Position numbers and translations under genes: made by a program. Below the pieces are notes generated by a model. The model worked only from the letters and a program-made list of their open reading frames with translations, had not been told where the DNA came from and ran no database searches. From Planomicrobium sp. CPCC 101110 (GTDB taxonomy: Bacteria > Bacillota > Bacilli > Bacillales_A > Planococcaceae), in the NCBI RefSeq assembly GCF_007859395.1, contig NZ_VOHD01000006.1:496001-560000 (forward strand): a stretch of DNA of 64,000 nt, read 5' to 3'. Within the stretch, counting starts at the first letter, position 1; the number at the start of each line of letters is the position of its first letter. Of this stretch, positions 8,809 through 18,358 are shown piece by piece.

Positions 8809-8842
8809 AAAACCGCCCATCATAAGTTTTTGATGGGCGGAT
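8809..8842 (-). terminator. Intrinsic terminator of dnaG-rpoD
   Basis: Stem CCGCCCATCA/TGATGGGCGG (8813-8822 and 8831-8840) with a T-rich tract on the minus strand. Confidence 0.9.
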
Positions 8843-8855
8843 ATTTCGTTTGTTT

Positions 8856-10010
8856 CTATTCTAAAAAGTCTTTCAAGCGTTTGCTGCGGGATGGATGGCG
8901 CAGTTTGCGAAGCGCTTTTGCTTCGATTTGGCGGATGCGTTCACGCGTTACGCCAAACACTTTGCCCACTTCTTCAAGTGTGCGGGTACGGCCGTCATCA
9001 AGGCCAAAGCGCAGGCGAAGCACGTTTTCTTCCCGGTCGGTCAATGTGTCAAGCACGTCTTCCAGTTGCTCTTTCAACAATTCATAAGCGGCATGGTCGG
9101 ACGGAGATTGCGCATCCGAATCTTCGATGAAATCCCCCAAATGAGAATCATCTTCTTCCCCAATCGGTGTTTCCAAAGAAACCGGCTCTTGCGCAATTTT
9201 CAGGATTTCACGAACTTTTTCAGGCAGCAGATCCATTTCCTCCCCGATCTCTTCCGGTGAAGGCTCACGGCCAAGATCCTGCAGCAATTGGCGCTGGACA
9301 CGGATCAACTTGTTGATCGTTTCAACCATGTGCACAGGGATGCGGATGGTACGCGCCTGGTCGGCAATCGCACGGGTGATGGCTTGGCGAATCCACCAAG
9401 TGGCATAGGTACTGAATTTAAAGCCTTTCGAGTAGTCAAACTTCTCAACAGCTTTGATAAGGCCCATATTCCCCTCCTGGATAAGATCCAGGAACAGCAT
9501 GCCACGGCCGACATAGCGTTTGGCTATGCTGACAACAAGGCGCAAGTTTGCTTCCGCAAGGCGTTTTTTCGCTTCTTCATCGCCTTGCTCGATCAATTTC
9601 GCCAAACGGACTTCTTCTTCCGCTTTCAACAAATCAACTCGGCCGATTTCTTTCAAATACATCCGGACCGGATCATTAATCTTCACACCTGGCGGAACGC
9701 TCAAATCATTCAAGTCAAACTTTTCTTCCGTCGGTTTCATCAAACGGTCCAAATGCTCTTCATCGTCCGTTTTGCGTTCCAGCTCAATTCCATGGCCTTC
9801 CAACTGGTCGATGAATTCTTCCACCTGATCGGATTCCATTTCAAAAACAGCGAGTTTATCGGCGATCTGCTCATAGTTAAGTTCACCGGTTTTCTTTCCT
9901 ATTTCAATCAACTGTCTTTTCGCTTCTTCAATTCCTGCTTCCGGACCTTCAATAGTCAATGGAGCATTGCTTGTTTCAACTTCATTTGGGCGTTCAGACT
10001 TTTCAGCCAT
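8856..10010 (-). CDS. rpoD: Primary RNA polymerase sigma factor (sigma-A)
   Basis: A 384-residue housekeeping sigma factor. Region 1.1 is acidic and N-terminal. Region 1.2 begins at [13 protein letters not shown] near residue 108. Region 2 includes [32 protein letters not shown] near 175-205. Region 4.2 has the [30 protein letters not shown] helix-turn-helix near 345-375. It follows dnaG by about 30 bp, the conserved dnaG-rpoD operon. AAGGAGG lies 6 bp before the ATG. The -10 and -35 sequences seen elsewhere in the window fit this sigma factor. Confidence 0.98.
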   Translation of the reverse strand: MAEKSERPNEVETSNAPLTIEGPEAGIEEAKRQLIEIGKKTGELNYEQIADKLAVFEMESDQVEEFIDQLEGHGIELERKTDDEEHLDRLMKPTEEKFDLNDLSVPPGVKINDPVRMYLKEIGRVDLLKAEEEVRLAKLIEQGDEEAKKRLAEANLRLVVSIAKRYVGRGMLFLDLIQEGNMGLIKAVEKFDYSKGFKFSTYATWWIRQAITRAIADQARTIRIPVHMVETINKLIRVQRQLLQDLGREPSPEEIGEEMDLLPEKVREILKIAQEPVSLETPIGEEDDSHLGDFIEDSDAQSPSDHAAYELLKEQLEDVLDTLTDREENVLRLRFGLDDGRTRTLEEVGKVFGVTRERIRQIEAKALRKLRHPSRSKRLKDFLE

Positions 10011-10040
10011 ACGACTTCCTCCTTATAAAACGGAATCCAC

Positions 10041-11837
10041 TTACAACGTTTTTCGTAAAGCGATCGCTTCTTGCGCAAGAAGCAAGGCCCGCTTTATATC
10101 GTTTTGTTTTTCCGCTTCTTTTGATTGCTGCATTTTTAATGTGATTTGCTGTTCGACGCGATGCTTCCCCAGGTGTTTTAAACAGTCAGCGATTTCTTCT
10201 TCTGCATGCTCCGGATCTCGTTCTGCCAATGCGGTCTCCATGACCAGTTTCCGAAGTTCCGCATCCTGGAGCGTTTCAAGGAATTTATGGAAGTCTGCTT
10301 TGTCCCATTCTTCGTAAAACCCCAGCAACTGAACATAGAGCGCTTTGAATTCTTCACTGGCAAACGGAATTTGGGTCGGATCGCTCGCCACTTTTTCCAT
10401 CGCACTGGCATCCGCCAGAAGATGGGAGAAAAGCAGTCGTTCCGCCCGGTGCAGCGCCGTGACCTGCTTTACCACTTTTTTCATCGGTTTTACAGGCTGC
10501 TCGGGGCGGTTCCGTTCGATTGACTTGTTTTCCAATTTGCGGTAATGCTGTAAAATTGCTTCTTCAGAAAGGCCGGTTTCCCCCGCCAGCTGCTTGATGT
10601 ACAAGTCCCGCTCAAGAGGAGTCGACCGTCCTGCAAGCAGCTGCAGCACTTCCTGAATATACTGCAGCAAATCGTTTTCATATTGAAAATTTTTATATCT
10701 ACGAGCATGCATCATCGCAAACGCTATAAACGCATGCGGTTTGCCGATAATCTGCTCTTTAAAAGCTTCACTGCCATGTTCCCGGACAAAGTCATCGGGA
10801 TCCATCTTGCCAGGAAGAACGGCAACTTCCACTTTGAACTTTTCTTCATTGAGTGCAATGGCAGCTCTTTTCGCGGCTTCCCATCCGGCATCGTCTCCGT
10901 CAAAACAGATAACGACCTCTTGGGCAAAGCGTTTCAATTGCTTGATATGCTGGGCTGTCAATGAAGTCCCCATCGTTGCAAGTGCGTTGTCAACGCCTGC
11001 TTTGCCAGCTGCGATTACGTCCATAAACCCTTCAAATAAGATGATTTTCCGGTTTTTCCTGATCGCGCTTCTGGCATGATGCACATTGTACAGCACTTGG
11101 CTTTTCTGGAAAATGGGTGACTCCGGACTGTTCAGGTATTTGGCTTCTTCTTTTGACTTCTCCAGAATACGGCCGGAAAAAGCAATCACTTTGCCGTTCT
11201 CATTCATAATAGGAAACATGATCCTGCCGCGGAACCGGTCGAAAAAGCCATTTGACTGCTCCCGCTGAATGGCAAGGCCGCTTGTTGCCAGCTCTTCGTC
11301 GCTATACCCTTTCCGCTGCAAGGCTTTCGCCATATAGCTCCATTCTGGAAGCGACCAGCCGATGCGGTTTTTTTCAATGATTTCACGGGTGAATCCACGG
11401 CTTTCGAGATAATCCAGCGCCGCTTGCCCTTCTTCCGTGTTCACCAAAATGTGATGGTACATGTCAGTGGCGAATTCATGCATGGAAACAAGCTGTTGAT
11501 CGCTTTTCGATAAAGCATTGGGCGCATCTGCCGGCGCATTCACTTCCACATCAATGCCCGTGCGCTCTCCCAATTTCGACAAAGCTTCCTGGAAGCTGAT
11601 ATTTTCGATGTCCATCAAAAATGTAATGGCATTTCCGCCGGCCCCACATCCAAAACAATGGAAAATCTGTTTGTCGGATGTTACTGAAAAGGAAGGAGTG
11701 CTTTCTCCGTGAAACGGACAAAGGCCAAACCAATTTCGGCCTCTTTTGGTCAATTGAACATATTCCCCAACAATATCTACAATATCAGTGCTGGACCGAA
11801 TCTTCTCAACCACTTCTTCAGGAACTCGATTAGACAC
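10041..11837 (-). CDS. dnaG: DNA primase
   Basis: A 598-residue primase that makes RNA primers at the replication fork. The zinc-binding domain carries CPFH near residue 40 and CFGCGAGG near 61. The TOPRIM domain has ILFEGFMDVIAA near 263 and CFDGDDAG near 307, and the C-terminal third is the helicase-interaction domain. The GTG at 11835-11837 is preferred because family members begin a few residues before the VxEIVxxV segment. An upstream frame would add 30 unsupported residues. The ribosome site is only moderate (GGTGATAA). Confidence 0.95.
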   Translation of the reverse strand: MSNRVPEEVVEKIRSSTDIVDIVGEYVQLTKRGRNWFGLCPFHGESTPSFSVTSDKQIFHCFGCGAGGNAITFLMDIENISFQEALSKLGERTGIDVEVNAPADAPNALSKSDQQLVSMHEFATDMYHHILVNTEEGQAALDYLESRGFTREIIEKNRIGWSLPEWSYMAKALQRKGYSDEELATSGLAIQREQSNGFFDRFRGRIMFPIMNENGKVIAFSGRILEKSKEEAKYLNSPESPIFQKSQVLYNVHHARSAIRKNRKIILFEGFMDVIAAGKAGVDNALATMGTSLTAQHIKQLKRFAQEVVICFDGDDAGWEAAKRAAIALNEEKFKVEVAVLPGKMDPDDFVREHGSEAFKEQIIGKPHAFIAFAMMHARRYKNFQYENDLLQYIQEVLQLLAGRSTPLERDLYIKQLAGETGLSEEAILQHYRKLENKSIERNRPEQPVKPMKKVVKQVTALHRAERLLFSHLLADASAMEKVASDPTQIPFASEEFKALYVQLLGFYEEWDKADFHKFLETLQDAELRKLVMETALAERDPEHAEEEIADCLKHLGKHRVEQQITLKMQQSKEAEKQNDIKRALLLAQEAIALRKTL

Positions 11838-12142
11838 TTTATCACCATCTTTGCATGTTTCACGTATTATTATTCGTGATATAGCGGCAAATCCCTTTAT
11901 TTTTCCGATAAAAAGATAACCCTTCAAAACATTCTTCTATATTGCTTTATCCACAAAACTATATTATAAAACGTTTTTTCATAAAAATCCACTAAGAAAA
12001 ATAAAGATGACCACTCGAGCCCACTCATCCCTGGGAACGTCTGGAATTACTGGCGTTCTTAGCACGAATGGCTAGGCCGGGGCATCTTCCATGGCAGAAT
12101 TCCTTTGTAGAAAAGGCCACCGCCTGCACGCTCTAGAAACAG
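11838..12142 (-). other. Gap of about 330 bp between dnaG and ppsR: AT-rich promoter zone plus GC-rich element
   Basis: The part next to dnaG (11930-12000) is AT-rich and contains a TATAAT on the minus strand at 11963-11968, a probable dnaG-rpoD promoter with a poor -35. The part from about 12001 to 12130 is markedly GC-richer than other intergenic DNA here. It contains short inverted repeats (GATGA/TCATC around 12007-12029; GAACG/CGTTC around 12035-12058) and a 34-codon minus-strand ORF starting with GTG (12025-12129). No known gene or RNA was recognised in it. Confidence 0.5.
12025..12129 (-). other. Candidate small ORF in GC-rich intergenic element (34 codons)
   Basis: It starts GTG and ends TGA. 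The product has two Cys in the segment CHGRCPGLAIRAKN and is basic. No ribosome binding site is visible before the GTG, and it lies just downstream of the ppsR terminator, so translation is doubtful. It is recorded because the composition differs from ordinary intergenic DNA; it may be a repeat or RNA rather than a protein gene. Confidence 0.2.
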
Positions 12143-12168
12143 AAAAACCGCCTTCTCAGGTGGCTTTT
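12139..12168 (-). terminator. Intrinsic terminator of ccpN-ppsR
   Basis: An 11-bp stem with one mismatch (12143-12153 with 12158-12168), a GAGA tetraloop on the minus strand and a T run. It begins at the ppsR stop codon. Confidence 0.8.
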
Positions 12169-12980
12169 CACACTTTATCTTTGAATTTAGTCAAAATTAG
12201 ATTAGCAGTTTCTTCCACAGCACGATTTGTCACATCAACCACTTCGCAGCCCATTTTTTCGACCACTTTATTGAAATGGGTAATTTCGTCATGAATGCGC
12301 TCGATCCTGGCGTAATTGGCATCGTCATTCAAACCTAATGCTATTAGCCGCTCTTTCCGGATGTTATTTAATTTTTCTGGAGAGATGACAAGGCCAAAAC
12401 ATTTTGATGGATCAACTTGGAACAATTCTTCTGGCGGATCCACCTCCGGCACTAGCGGCACATTCGCCACTTTCAGCCGTTTATGCGCCAAGTATTGGGA
12501 AAGCGGCGTTTTCGAAGTCCGTGAAATGCCGACCAAGACAATATCGGCCATGAGAATGCCTCTTGGATCCCTGCCATCATCATATTTCACTGCAAATTCA
12601 ATGGCTTCCACCTTTTTGAAATAGTCATCATCCAATTTCCGCACCAGCCCTGCTTCTTCTAAAGGCGAAGTCCCAAGCTCTTTTTCCAAAGCATCCAGGA
12701 GCGGTCCCATCAAGTCGACTGCCGGAACCTGGAGCTTTTCTGTTTCTGCAACGAGATATCGCCTTAATTCTTTCGATACGAGCGTATAGACGATAAATGC
12801 CTTTTGGCTGGCTGCCAATTTGATTATTTCATGTATATGGCCGATCGAATCGATATAAGGAAATCTTTTCAATACTGCATGCTGATCTGGATTCAAATAT
12901 TGGCTAATGGCTGCTTTTGCAACCAATTCACCCGTTTCTCCTACCGAATCGGAGACGATAAACAAACGGAGTGGATTCAT
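12168..12980 (-). CDS. ppsR: Pyruvate, phosphate dikinase regulatory protein (kinase/pyrophosphorylase)
   Basis: A 270-residue DUF299 family bifunctional kinase/phosphorylase. It controls PPDK or PEP synthase by ADP-dependent phosphorylation and phosphate-dependent dephosphorylation. Motifs are [10 protein letters not shown] at residues 9-18 and the P-loop-like [15 protein letters not shown] near 152. In B. subtilis the same gene (yqfL) follows ccpN and modulates gluconeogenic control; the order is kept here with 9 bp between the genes. Its actual target (PPDK or PpsA) is not in the window. Confidence 0.92.
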   Translation of the reverse strand: MNPLRLFIVSDSVGETGELVAKAAISQYLNPDQHAVLKRFPYIDSIGHIHEIIKLAASQKAFIVYTLVSKELRRYLVAETEKLQVPAVDLMGPLLDALEKELGTSPLEEAGLVRKLDDDYFKKVEAIEFAVKYDDGRDPRGILMADIVLVGISRTSKTPLSQYLAHKRLKVANVPLVPEVDPPEELFQVDPSKCFGLVISPEKLNNIRKERLIALGLNDDANYARIERIHDEITHFNKVVEKMGCEVVDVTNRAVEETANLILTKFKDKV

Positions 12981-12989
12981 TTTTACACC

Positions 12990-13628
12990 TCACAATTCGT
13001 GGCTTTCCGACAAAGATAAAAACGCCCGGGTAATATTGGTTTTCGTCAATCTGCCGATGACTTTCAGGCCTTCGGGATGTTCGTTGACAACCGGCAATGC
13101 ATCTATCTGCTGGTTGATCAGGCGATGGGCCGCTTGGATCAGCGATTCATTTTTGAAACAATAAGTGATATTGGGCATTCGGGTCATGATGATATGTACA
13201 GGAATAGCAGACAAATCTTGGTTGCCCAGGCTGGTCCGAAGAAGGTCTTTCCGCGATAAGACACCAGTCAATAACGACTGTTTGTCGACCACGAACAAGG
13301 TGCCGACATCATCCAAAAACATTTGGCTTATGGCGTCATAGACACTGACATTTTCCCGCACAACCACAGGAATCGATTGGAAATCACCAACTTTCATATT
13401 GTTCATCGTTTCAGAGATGTCCTGCCCGGGTTTTTTTCCCGAATAAAAATAGCCGACACGCGGGCGGGCATCCAGAAATCCTGCCATGGTCAGGATGGCC
13501 AGATCGGGCCGTAATGTAGCTCTTGTTAAGTGCAACCGTTCAGCAATCTGCTCTCCCGTAATCGGGCCGTTGCCTTTGACGATCTGCAAAATTTCTTCTT
13601 GCCTCTTATTGAGTTCGATCGGACTCAC
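12990..13628 (-). CDS. ccpN: Catabolite repressor of gluconeogenic genes CcpN
   Basis: A 212-residue repressor. The N-terminal winged helix-turn-helix includes IELNKRQEEILQIV and the recognition region HLTRATLRPDLAILTMAGFL (residues 3-55). Two CBS domains follow, about residues 75-205, which sense nucleotides. In B. subtilis it represses gapB and pckA in glucose. The GTG at 13626-13628 is preferred because homologues start just before IELNKRQ; an upstream TTG in frame would add eight residues. A TATAAT lies upstream on the minus strand. Confidence 0.92.
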   Translation of the reverse strand: MSPIELNKRQEEILQIVKGNGPITGEQIAERLHLTRATLRPDLAILTMAGFLDARPRVGYFYSGKKPGQDISETMNNMKVGDFQSIPVVVRENVSVYDAISQMFLDDVGTLFVVDKQSLLTGVLSRKDLLRTSLGNQDLSAIPVHIIMTRMPNITYCFKNESLIQAAHRLINQQIDALPVVNEHPEGLKVIGRLTKTNITRAFLSLSESHEL

Positions 13629-13660
13629 CGCCTCAAAATATGTTATACTCAATGTTCATT

Positions 13661-13666
13661 ATTATA
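13661..13666 (-). promoter_or_regulatory. -10 element of ccpN-ppsR
   Basis: TATAAT on the minus strand, 33 bp before the ccpN GTG. Its upstream side overlaps the glyS promoter region on the other strand, so the two units are divergent and closely spaced. Confidence 0.5.
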
Positions 13667-13683
13667 TACTAATCATGAGGATA

Positions 13684-13712
13684 TTGCGAAGAAAAGATTA
13701 GCATGATACAAT
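13684..13712 (+). promoter_or_regulatory. Sigma-A promoter of glyS
   Basis: TTGCGA (13684-13689), 17-bp spacer, TACAAT (13707-13712). It predicts a transcript starting near 13718-13720, directly in front of the T-box leader. Confidence 0.65.
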
Positions 13713-13717
13713 AACTA

Positions 13718-13922
13718 GCGAATTGAATACCAGGCAATGATGGATCTAAAAAAACTGTCGCATTCCAGCGAGCGGGGACGGTGAAAGCCCGCACAGGCAG
13801 AAACAGGCAATCCGGAGCCTCTTTTTTATAAGCGGGCTGCACTTTGCAGCCAATCGGGGTGGAACCGCGGGTCATAACGTACTCGTCCTCGGACATTATG
13901 TCCGGGACGTGTGCGATTTTTT
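13718..13922 (+). promoter_or_regulatory. T-box riboswitch of glyS (glycine)
   Basis: The T-box core GGGGTGGAACCGCG lies at 13856-13869. Its TGGA would pair with a UCCA tRNA end, as expected for tRNA-Gly with discriminator U. Upstream, AGCGAGC with GGTGAAA (about 13767-13787) matches the conserved internal hairpin of T-boxes. A long terminator follows: CGTAC, CGTCC and CGGACA (13878-13895) pair with TGTCCG, GGACG and GTGCG (13899-13915), then a T run. A classical stem I with a clear Gly specifier could not be recognised in the short stretch before 13767. Confidence 0.85.
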
Positions 13923-13941
13923 ATTTTATGGAGGTAATGTT

Positions 13942-15318
13942 ATGTCAATGGAAGATGTAGTAAATTTAGCAAAACACAGAGGCTTTGTTTTTCCAGGTTC
14001 TGAAATATACGGGGGCTTGGCAAACACATGGGATTACGGTCCTTTAGGCATCGAATTAAAAAACAACGTTAAAAAAGCCTGGTGGAAAAAGTTTGTTCAG
14101 GAATCTGTACATAATGTCGGATTGGACGCTGCCATCTTGATGAACCCGAAAACCTGGGTCGCTTCCGGCCACGTCGGCAATTTCAACGACCCGATGATCG
14201 ATTGCAAAAGCTGCAAAACTCGCCACCGCGCGGATAAATTGATCGAAGACGCATTGGAAGCGAAAGGCATCGAAATGATTGTCGATGGCTTGTCTTTCGA
14301 TCGCATGGCAGAACTTATAAAAGAACACGATATCGCCTGCCCGACTTGCGGATCAAAAGAGTTCACGGATATCCGCCAATTCAATCTGATGTTCAAGACA
14401 TTCCAAGGGGTTACAGAATCGTCCACAAACGAGATCTACTTGCGCCCGGAAACTGCCCAAGGAATCTTCGTCAATTATAAAAATGTCCAGCGCTCCATGA
14501 GAAAGAAAATGCCGTTTGGGATTGCCCAGATCGGCAAGAGTTTCCGCAACGAAATCACGCCAGGGAACTTTACGTTCCGCACACGTGAATTCGAACAAAT
14601 GGAACTTGAATTTTTCTGCAAGCCAGGCGAGGATCTTGAGTGGTTCTCTTATTGGCGCGACTTCTGCAAAAACTGGTTGCTGGAATTGAATATGAACGAA
14701 GAGAATATGCGCCTTCGCGACCATGATGAAGACGAATTGTCCCATTATTCAAATGCCACAACGGATATCGAATACAAATTCCCATTTGGCTGGGGCGAGC
14801 TTTGGGGCATCGCGGACCGAACCGACTTTGATTTGAAGCGCCATATGGAGCATTCCGGCGAAGACTTCAACTATATCGATCCGGTTTCAAACGAACGCTA
14901 TGTGCCTTATTGCATCGAGCCGTCCCTTGGGGCGGACCGCGTCACCCTGGCATTCCTTGTTGATGCCTATACTGTGGAAGAGCTTGAAAACGACGACAAG
15001 CGGACGGTATTGAAGCTTCATCCGGCGCTTGCGCCTTATAAAGCGGCAGTTCTTCCCCTTTCCAAAAAGCTGGCGGAAGGCGCAACAGAAGTTTTTGCAC
15101 AGCTGTCGAAACATTTCATGGTGGAATATGACGAATCCCAGTCAATCGGCAAACGTTACCGCCGACAAGATGAAATTGGCACGCCGTTCTGCATTACTTA
15201 TGACTTTGAGTCTGTGGAAGATGGCCAAGTGACTGTCCGCCACCGCGATTCTATGGAGCAAGTTCGTATGCCGATCGCCGAAGTTCAAGCGTATATTACT
15301 GAACACACTCAATTTTAA
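13942..15318 (+). CDS. glyS: Glycyl-tRNA synthetase, single-chain class II type
   Basis: A 458-residue homodimeric class II synthetase of the eukaryote/archaeal-like type found in Staphylococcus and the Bacillus cereus group. It replaces the GlyQ/GlyS tetramer that B. subtilis has at this locus. Motif 2 is [23 protein letters not shown] near residue 205, with motif 3-type GADR near 335 and a C-terminal anticodon-binding domain. The ATG at 13942 lies behind GGAGGT; a second ATG two codons on is possible. It is transcribed opposite to ccpN and recO and controlled by the T-box. Confidence 0.96.
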   Translation: MSMEDVVNLAKHRGFVFPGSEIYGGLANTWDYGPLGIELKNNVKKAWWKKFVQESVHNVGLDAAILMNPKTWVASGHVGNFNDPMIDCKSCKTRHRADKLIEDALEAKGIEMIVDGLSFDRMAELIKEHDIACPTCGSKEFTDIRQFNLMFKTFQGVTESSTNEIYLRPETAQGIFVNYKNVQRSMRKKMPFGIAQIGKSFRNEITPGNFTFRTREFEQMELEFFCKPGEDLEWFSYWRDFCKNWLLELNMNEENMRLRDHDEDELSHYSNATTDIEYKFPFGWGELWGIADRTDFDLKRHMEHSGEDFNYIDPVSNERYVPYCIEPSLGADRVTLAFLVDAYTVEELENDDKRTVLKLHPALAPYKAAVLPLSKKLAEGATEVFAQLSKHFMVEYDESQSIGKRYRRQDEIGTPFCITYDFESVEDGQVTVRHRDSMEQVRMPIAEVQAYITEHTQF

Positions 15319-15325
15319 GATTGAA

Positions 15326-15361
15326 GAAGCTGCTTGCACAATTGCAAGCAGCTTCTTTTCT
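15326..15361 (+). terminator. Intrinsic terminator of glyS
   Basis: A perfect 12-bp stem, GAAGCTGCTTGC (15326-15337) with GCAAGCAGCTTC (15344-15355), followed by T-rich sequence. Confidence 0.92.
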
Positions 15362-15369
15362 TTTTTCCA

Positions 15370-15411
15370 TAAAAAAATCCGCCAAAGACTATTCGTCTTC
15401 TGGCGGATTTT
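15370..15411 (-). terminator. Intrinsic terminator of the era-recO unit
   Basis: A 16-bp stem with a single bulged C (15374-15389 with 15395-15411), then T7 on the minus strand. The recO stop codon (15389-15391) lies at the loop. Confidence 0.92.
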
Positions 15412-16171
15412 CTTTTTTTGGAAAAAATTCCGGGGTCCGTTCAATTTGTTCGAGAAAACCACGGGACTTCAAGCGGATTCCCGCCTGTTCCTCGTATATG
15501 GTACGGACGATTTGCTTCAATAATGTTTTGGATTCTTTTTTCAGCTTTAACGAACCGACGCGTTCGATCGGCACAAAAAAAAGTGTTCGGATCACTTTTA
15601 CAAGTGCCGGGCTTAGCCGGATGATATAGCGGTCAATATCGAAGCAGCGATGGCACAAAAAGCCGAGTTCCTGGAACGAAAAAGCGAACTCGCCTTCTGT
15701 GGCCCCGCAATTGGCGCATTGGTGCAATGTCGGTGTCAGCCCTGCATACGGGAGCATTTTCCATTCCACAAACAGCGTGATCGCTTCCGGGTCGTAGCCT
15801 TCATCGATAGCATGCAGCGCTTGGTAAAGCATTTCATATACCACTGGCTGAGGTTCGTCTTGTTCTGTCAGACGATCGATCAGCTCGGTGATATAACTTG
15901 CATGGGCGGTCGCCATAATATCTTCACGGATATGCCGAAGCGACTCCAACGGGTCGCCATGCTGGATGGTCCCCATGCCCTTCCCTTTGTAGATTGAAAA
16001 GGTGCCGTGCGTAAATGGCTGTGTGATTGCAGCTAACCGGCTCGCCGGTTTTTTCGCCCCTTTTGCCATGCATGTGATCTTGCCGGCTTCCCTTGTGAAC
16101 AGGGTGACGATCTTATTTGTTTCGCCGTAAGGGCGCGCACGGATCACAATACCTTCTAATTGATTTTGCAT
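15389..16171 (-). CDS. recO: DNA repair protein RecO
   Basis: A 260-residue recombination mediator. It loads RecA together with RecR and anneals single strands. The N-terminal OB fold includes GIVIRARPYGETNKIVTLFT (residues 7-26). A four-cysteine zinc site is visible, CANCG near residue 151 and CHRC near 173. The C-terminal part is helical. It starts 12 bp after era, so it is co-transcribed. The small yqzL gene found between them in B. subtilis is absent. Confidence 0.95.
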   Translation of the reverse strand: MQNQLEGIVIRARPYGETNKIVTLFTREAGKITCMAKGAKKPASRLAAITQPFTHGTFSIYKGKGMGTIQHGDPLESLRHIREDIMATAHASYITELIDRLTEQDEPQPVVYEMLYQALHAIDEGYDPEAITLFVEWKMLPYAGLTPTLHQCANCGATEGEFAFSFQELGFLCHRCFDIDRYIIRLSPALVKVIRTLFFVPIERVGSLKLKKESKTLLKQIVRTIYEEQAGIRLKSRGFLEQIERTPEFFPKKENPPEDE

Positions 16172-16183
16172 GCAGGCTGCTCC

Positions 16184-17498
<1,315 letters not shown>

Positions 17499-17515
17499 CT
17501 ATCACCTCTGTAAGA

Positions 17516-17869
17516 TTAAAACCATTTTGGCATAAAGATTAGTAAACCAATTATAGCACTTGCCAGGGCAAAAACCAAAACTGCGCCGGCCGCAATGTCT
17601 TTTGCCTGTTTTGCAAGCGGATGAAACTCACCCGTTACAAGGTCCACAACGCGTTCCAGCGCGGAATTGACCATTTCCAGCGCAATCATGCCGCCAATCA
17701 GCAAGATGATGATCAGCCACTCGCTGTAGGATAGGCCCGTTAAAAAAGCGGCAGCCACTACGATAATGGCCGATAAAAAATGAAGCCGGACATTTTGCTC
17801 TTTGGCCAGCGCTGCTTTGACTCCCTCTGCCGCATACTTGAATGAACGGAAAAACCTATTCGCGTTCAT
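17516..17869 (-). CDS. dgkA: Diacylglycerol/undecaprenol kinase family protein
   Basis: A 117-residue integral membrane kinase of the prokaryotic DAGK family; the Bacillus members phosphorylate undecaprenol. Three hydrophobic segments are visible, about residues 28-47, 50-68 and 93-113, with the signature ALEMVNSALERVVDL between the second and third. The start is uncertain: the ATG at 17869 gives the usual length, whereas a TTG at 17890 would add seven residues. It overlaps the ybeY end by 14 nt. Confidence 0.9.
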   Translation of the reverse strand: MNANRFFRSFKYAAEGVKAALAKEQNVRLHFLSAIIVVAAAFLTGLSYSEWLIIILLIGGMIALEMVNSALERVVDLVTGEFHPLAKQAKDIAAGAVLVFALASAIIGLLIFMPKWF

Positions 17870-18338
17870 AGTGATCGCGTGAGATTCCAAGAGAGGATAG
17901 AATCTCTTCCTGCCGGGAGAACATCTTCTTTTCGTCTTCTTTGTTCATATGGTCGTAACCGAGCAAATGCAAAAACCCGTGCACCGCCAAAAAACCAAGT
18001 TCCCGTTCGAACGAATGTCCGTAATCTGCGGCCTGCTCTCTTGTCCGGTCAAGCGAGATGATGATATCGCCAAGAGTTCTTGGGGCCATTGAACCTACAA
18101 TTTCAAGTTCTCCTTCACCCAGTTCCTCCATTGCAAAAGAAATGACATCCGTCGGCTCATCTTTCCCGCGGTATTCTTTGTTGATCCCTCGGATCATATC
18201 ATTGGTCACAAAAGTGACTGATACTTCGGCGTTTTGGATCTCCTCTGCTTCCGCTGCGTGCAAAAGCACCTTTTCCACAAACTGAAGATCGCTATTGTTC
18301 AATGCAGCTGTCTCGTCCATCAAATCAATCGACAACAT
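17856..18338 (-). CDS. ybeY: Endoribonuclease YbeY
   Basis: A 160-residue UPF0054 metalloprotein involved in 16S rRNA 3' end maturation and ribosome quality control. The zinc signature HGFLHLLGYDH is near residue 125. The start is the ATG at 18336-18338 behind GGGGGGAACGG; the longer upstream frame overlaps pgpH and has no support. It lies 20 bp after pgpH and overlaps dgkA, forming one transcription unit. Confidence 0.95.
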   Translation of the reverse strand: MLSIDLMDETAALNNSDLQFVEKVLLHAAEAEEIQNAEVSVTFVTNDMIRGINKEYRGKDEPTDVISFAMEELGEGELEIVGSMAPRTLGDIIISLDRTREQAADYGHSFERELGFLAVHGFLHLLGYDHMNKEDEKKMFSRQEEILSSLGISRDHYERE

Positions 18339-18358
18339 AGCCGTTCCCCCCTGCGCTT

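Noticed and set aside
9288-10028. 246-residue plus-strand open frame
   Set aside because: Antisense shadow of rpoD, Phe/Leu-rich as expected for the complement of a Glu/Lys-rich gene.
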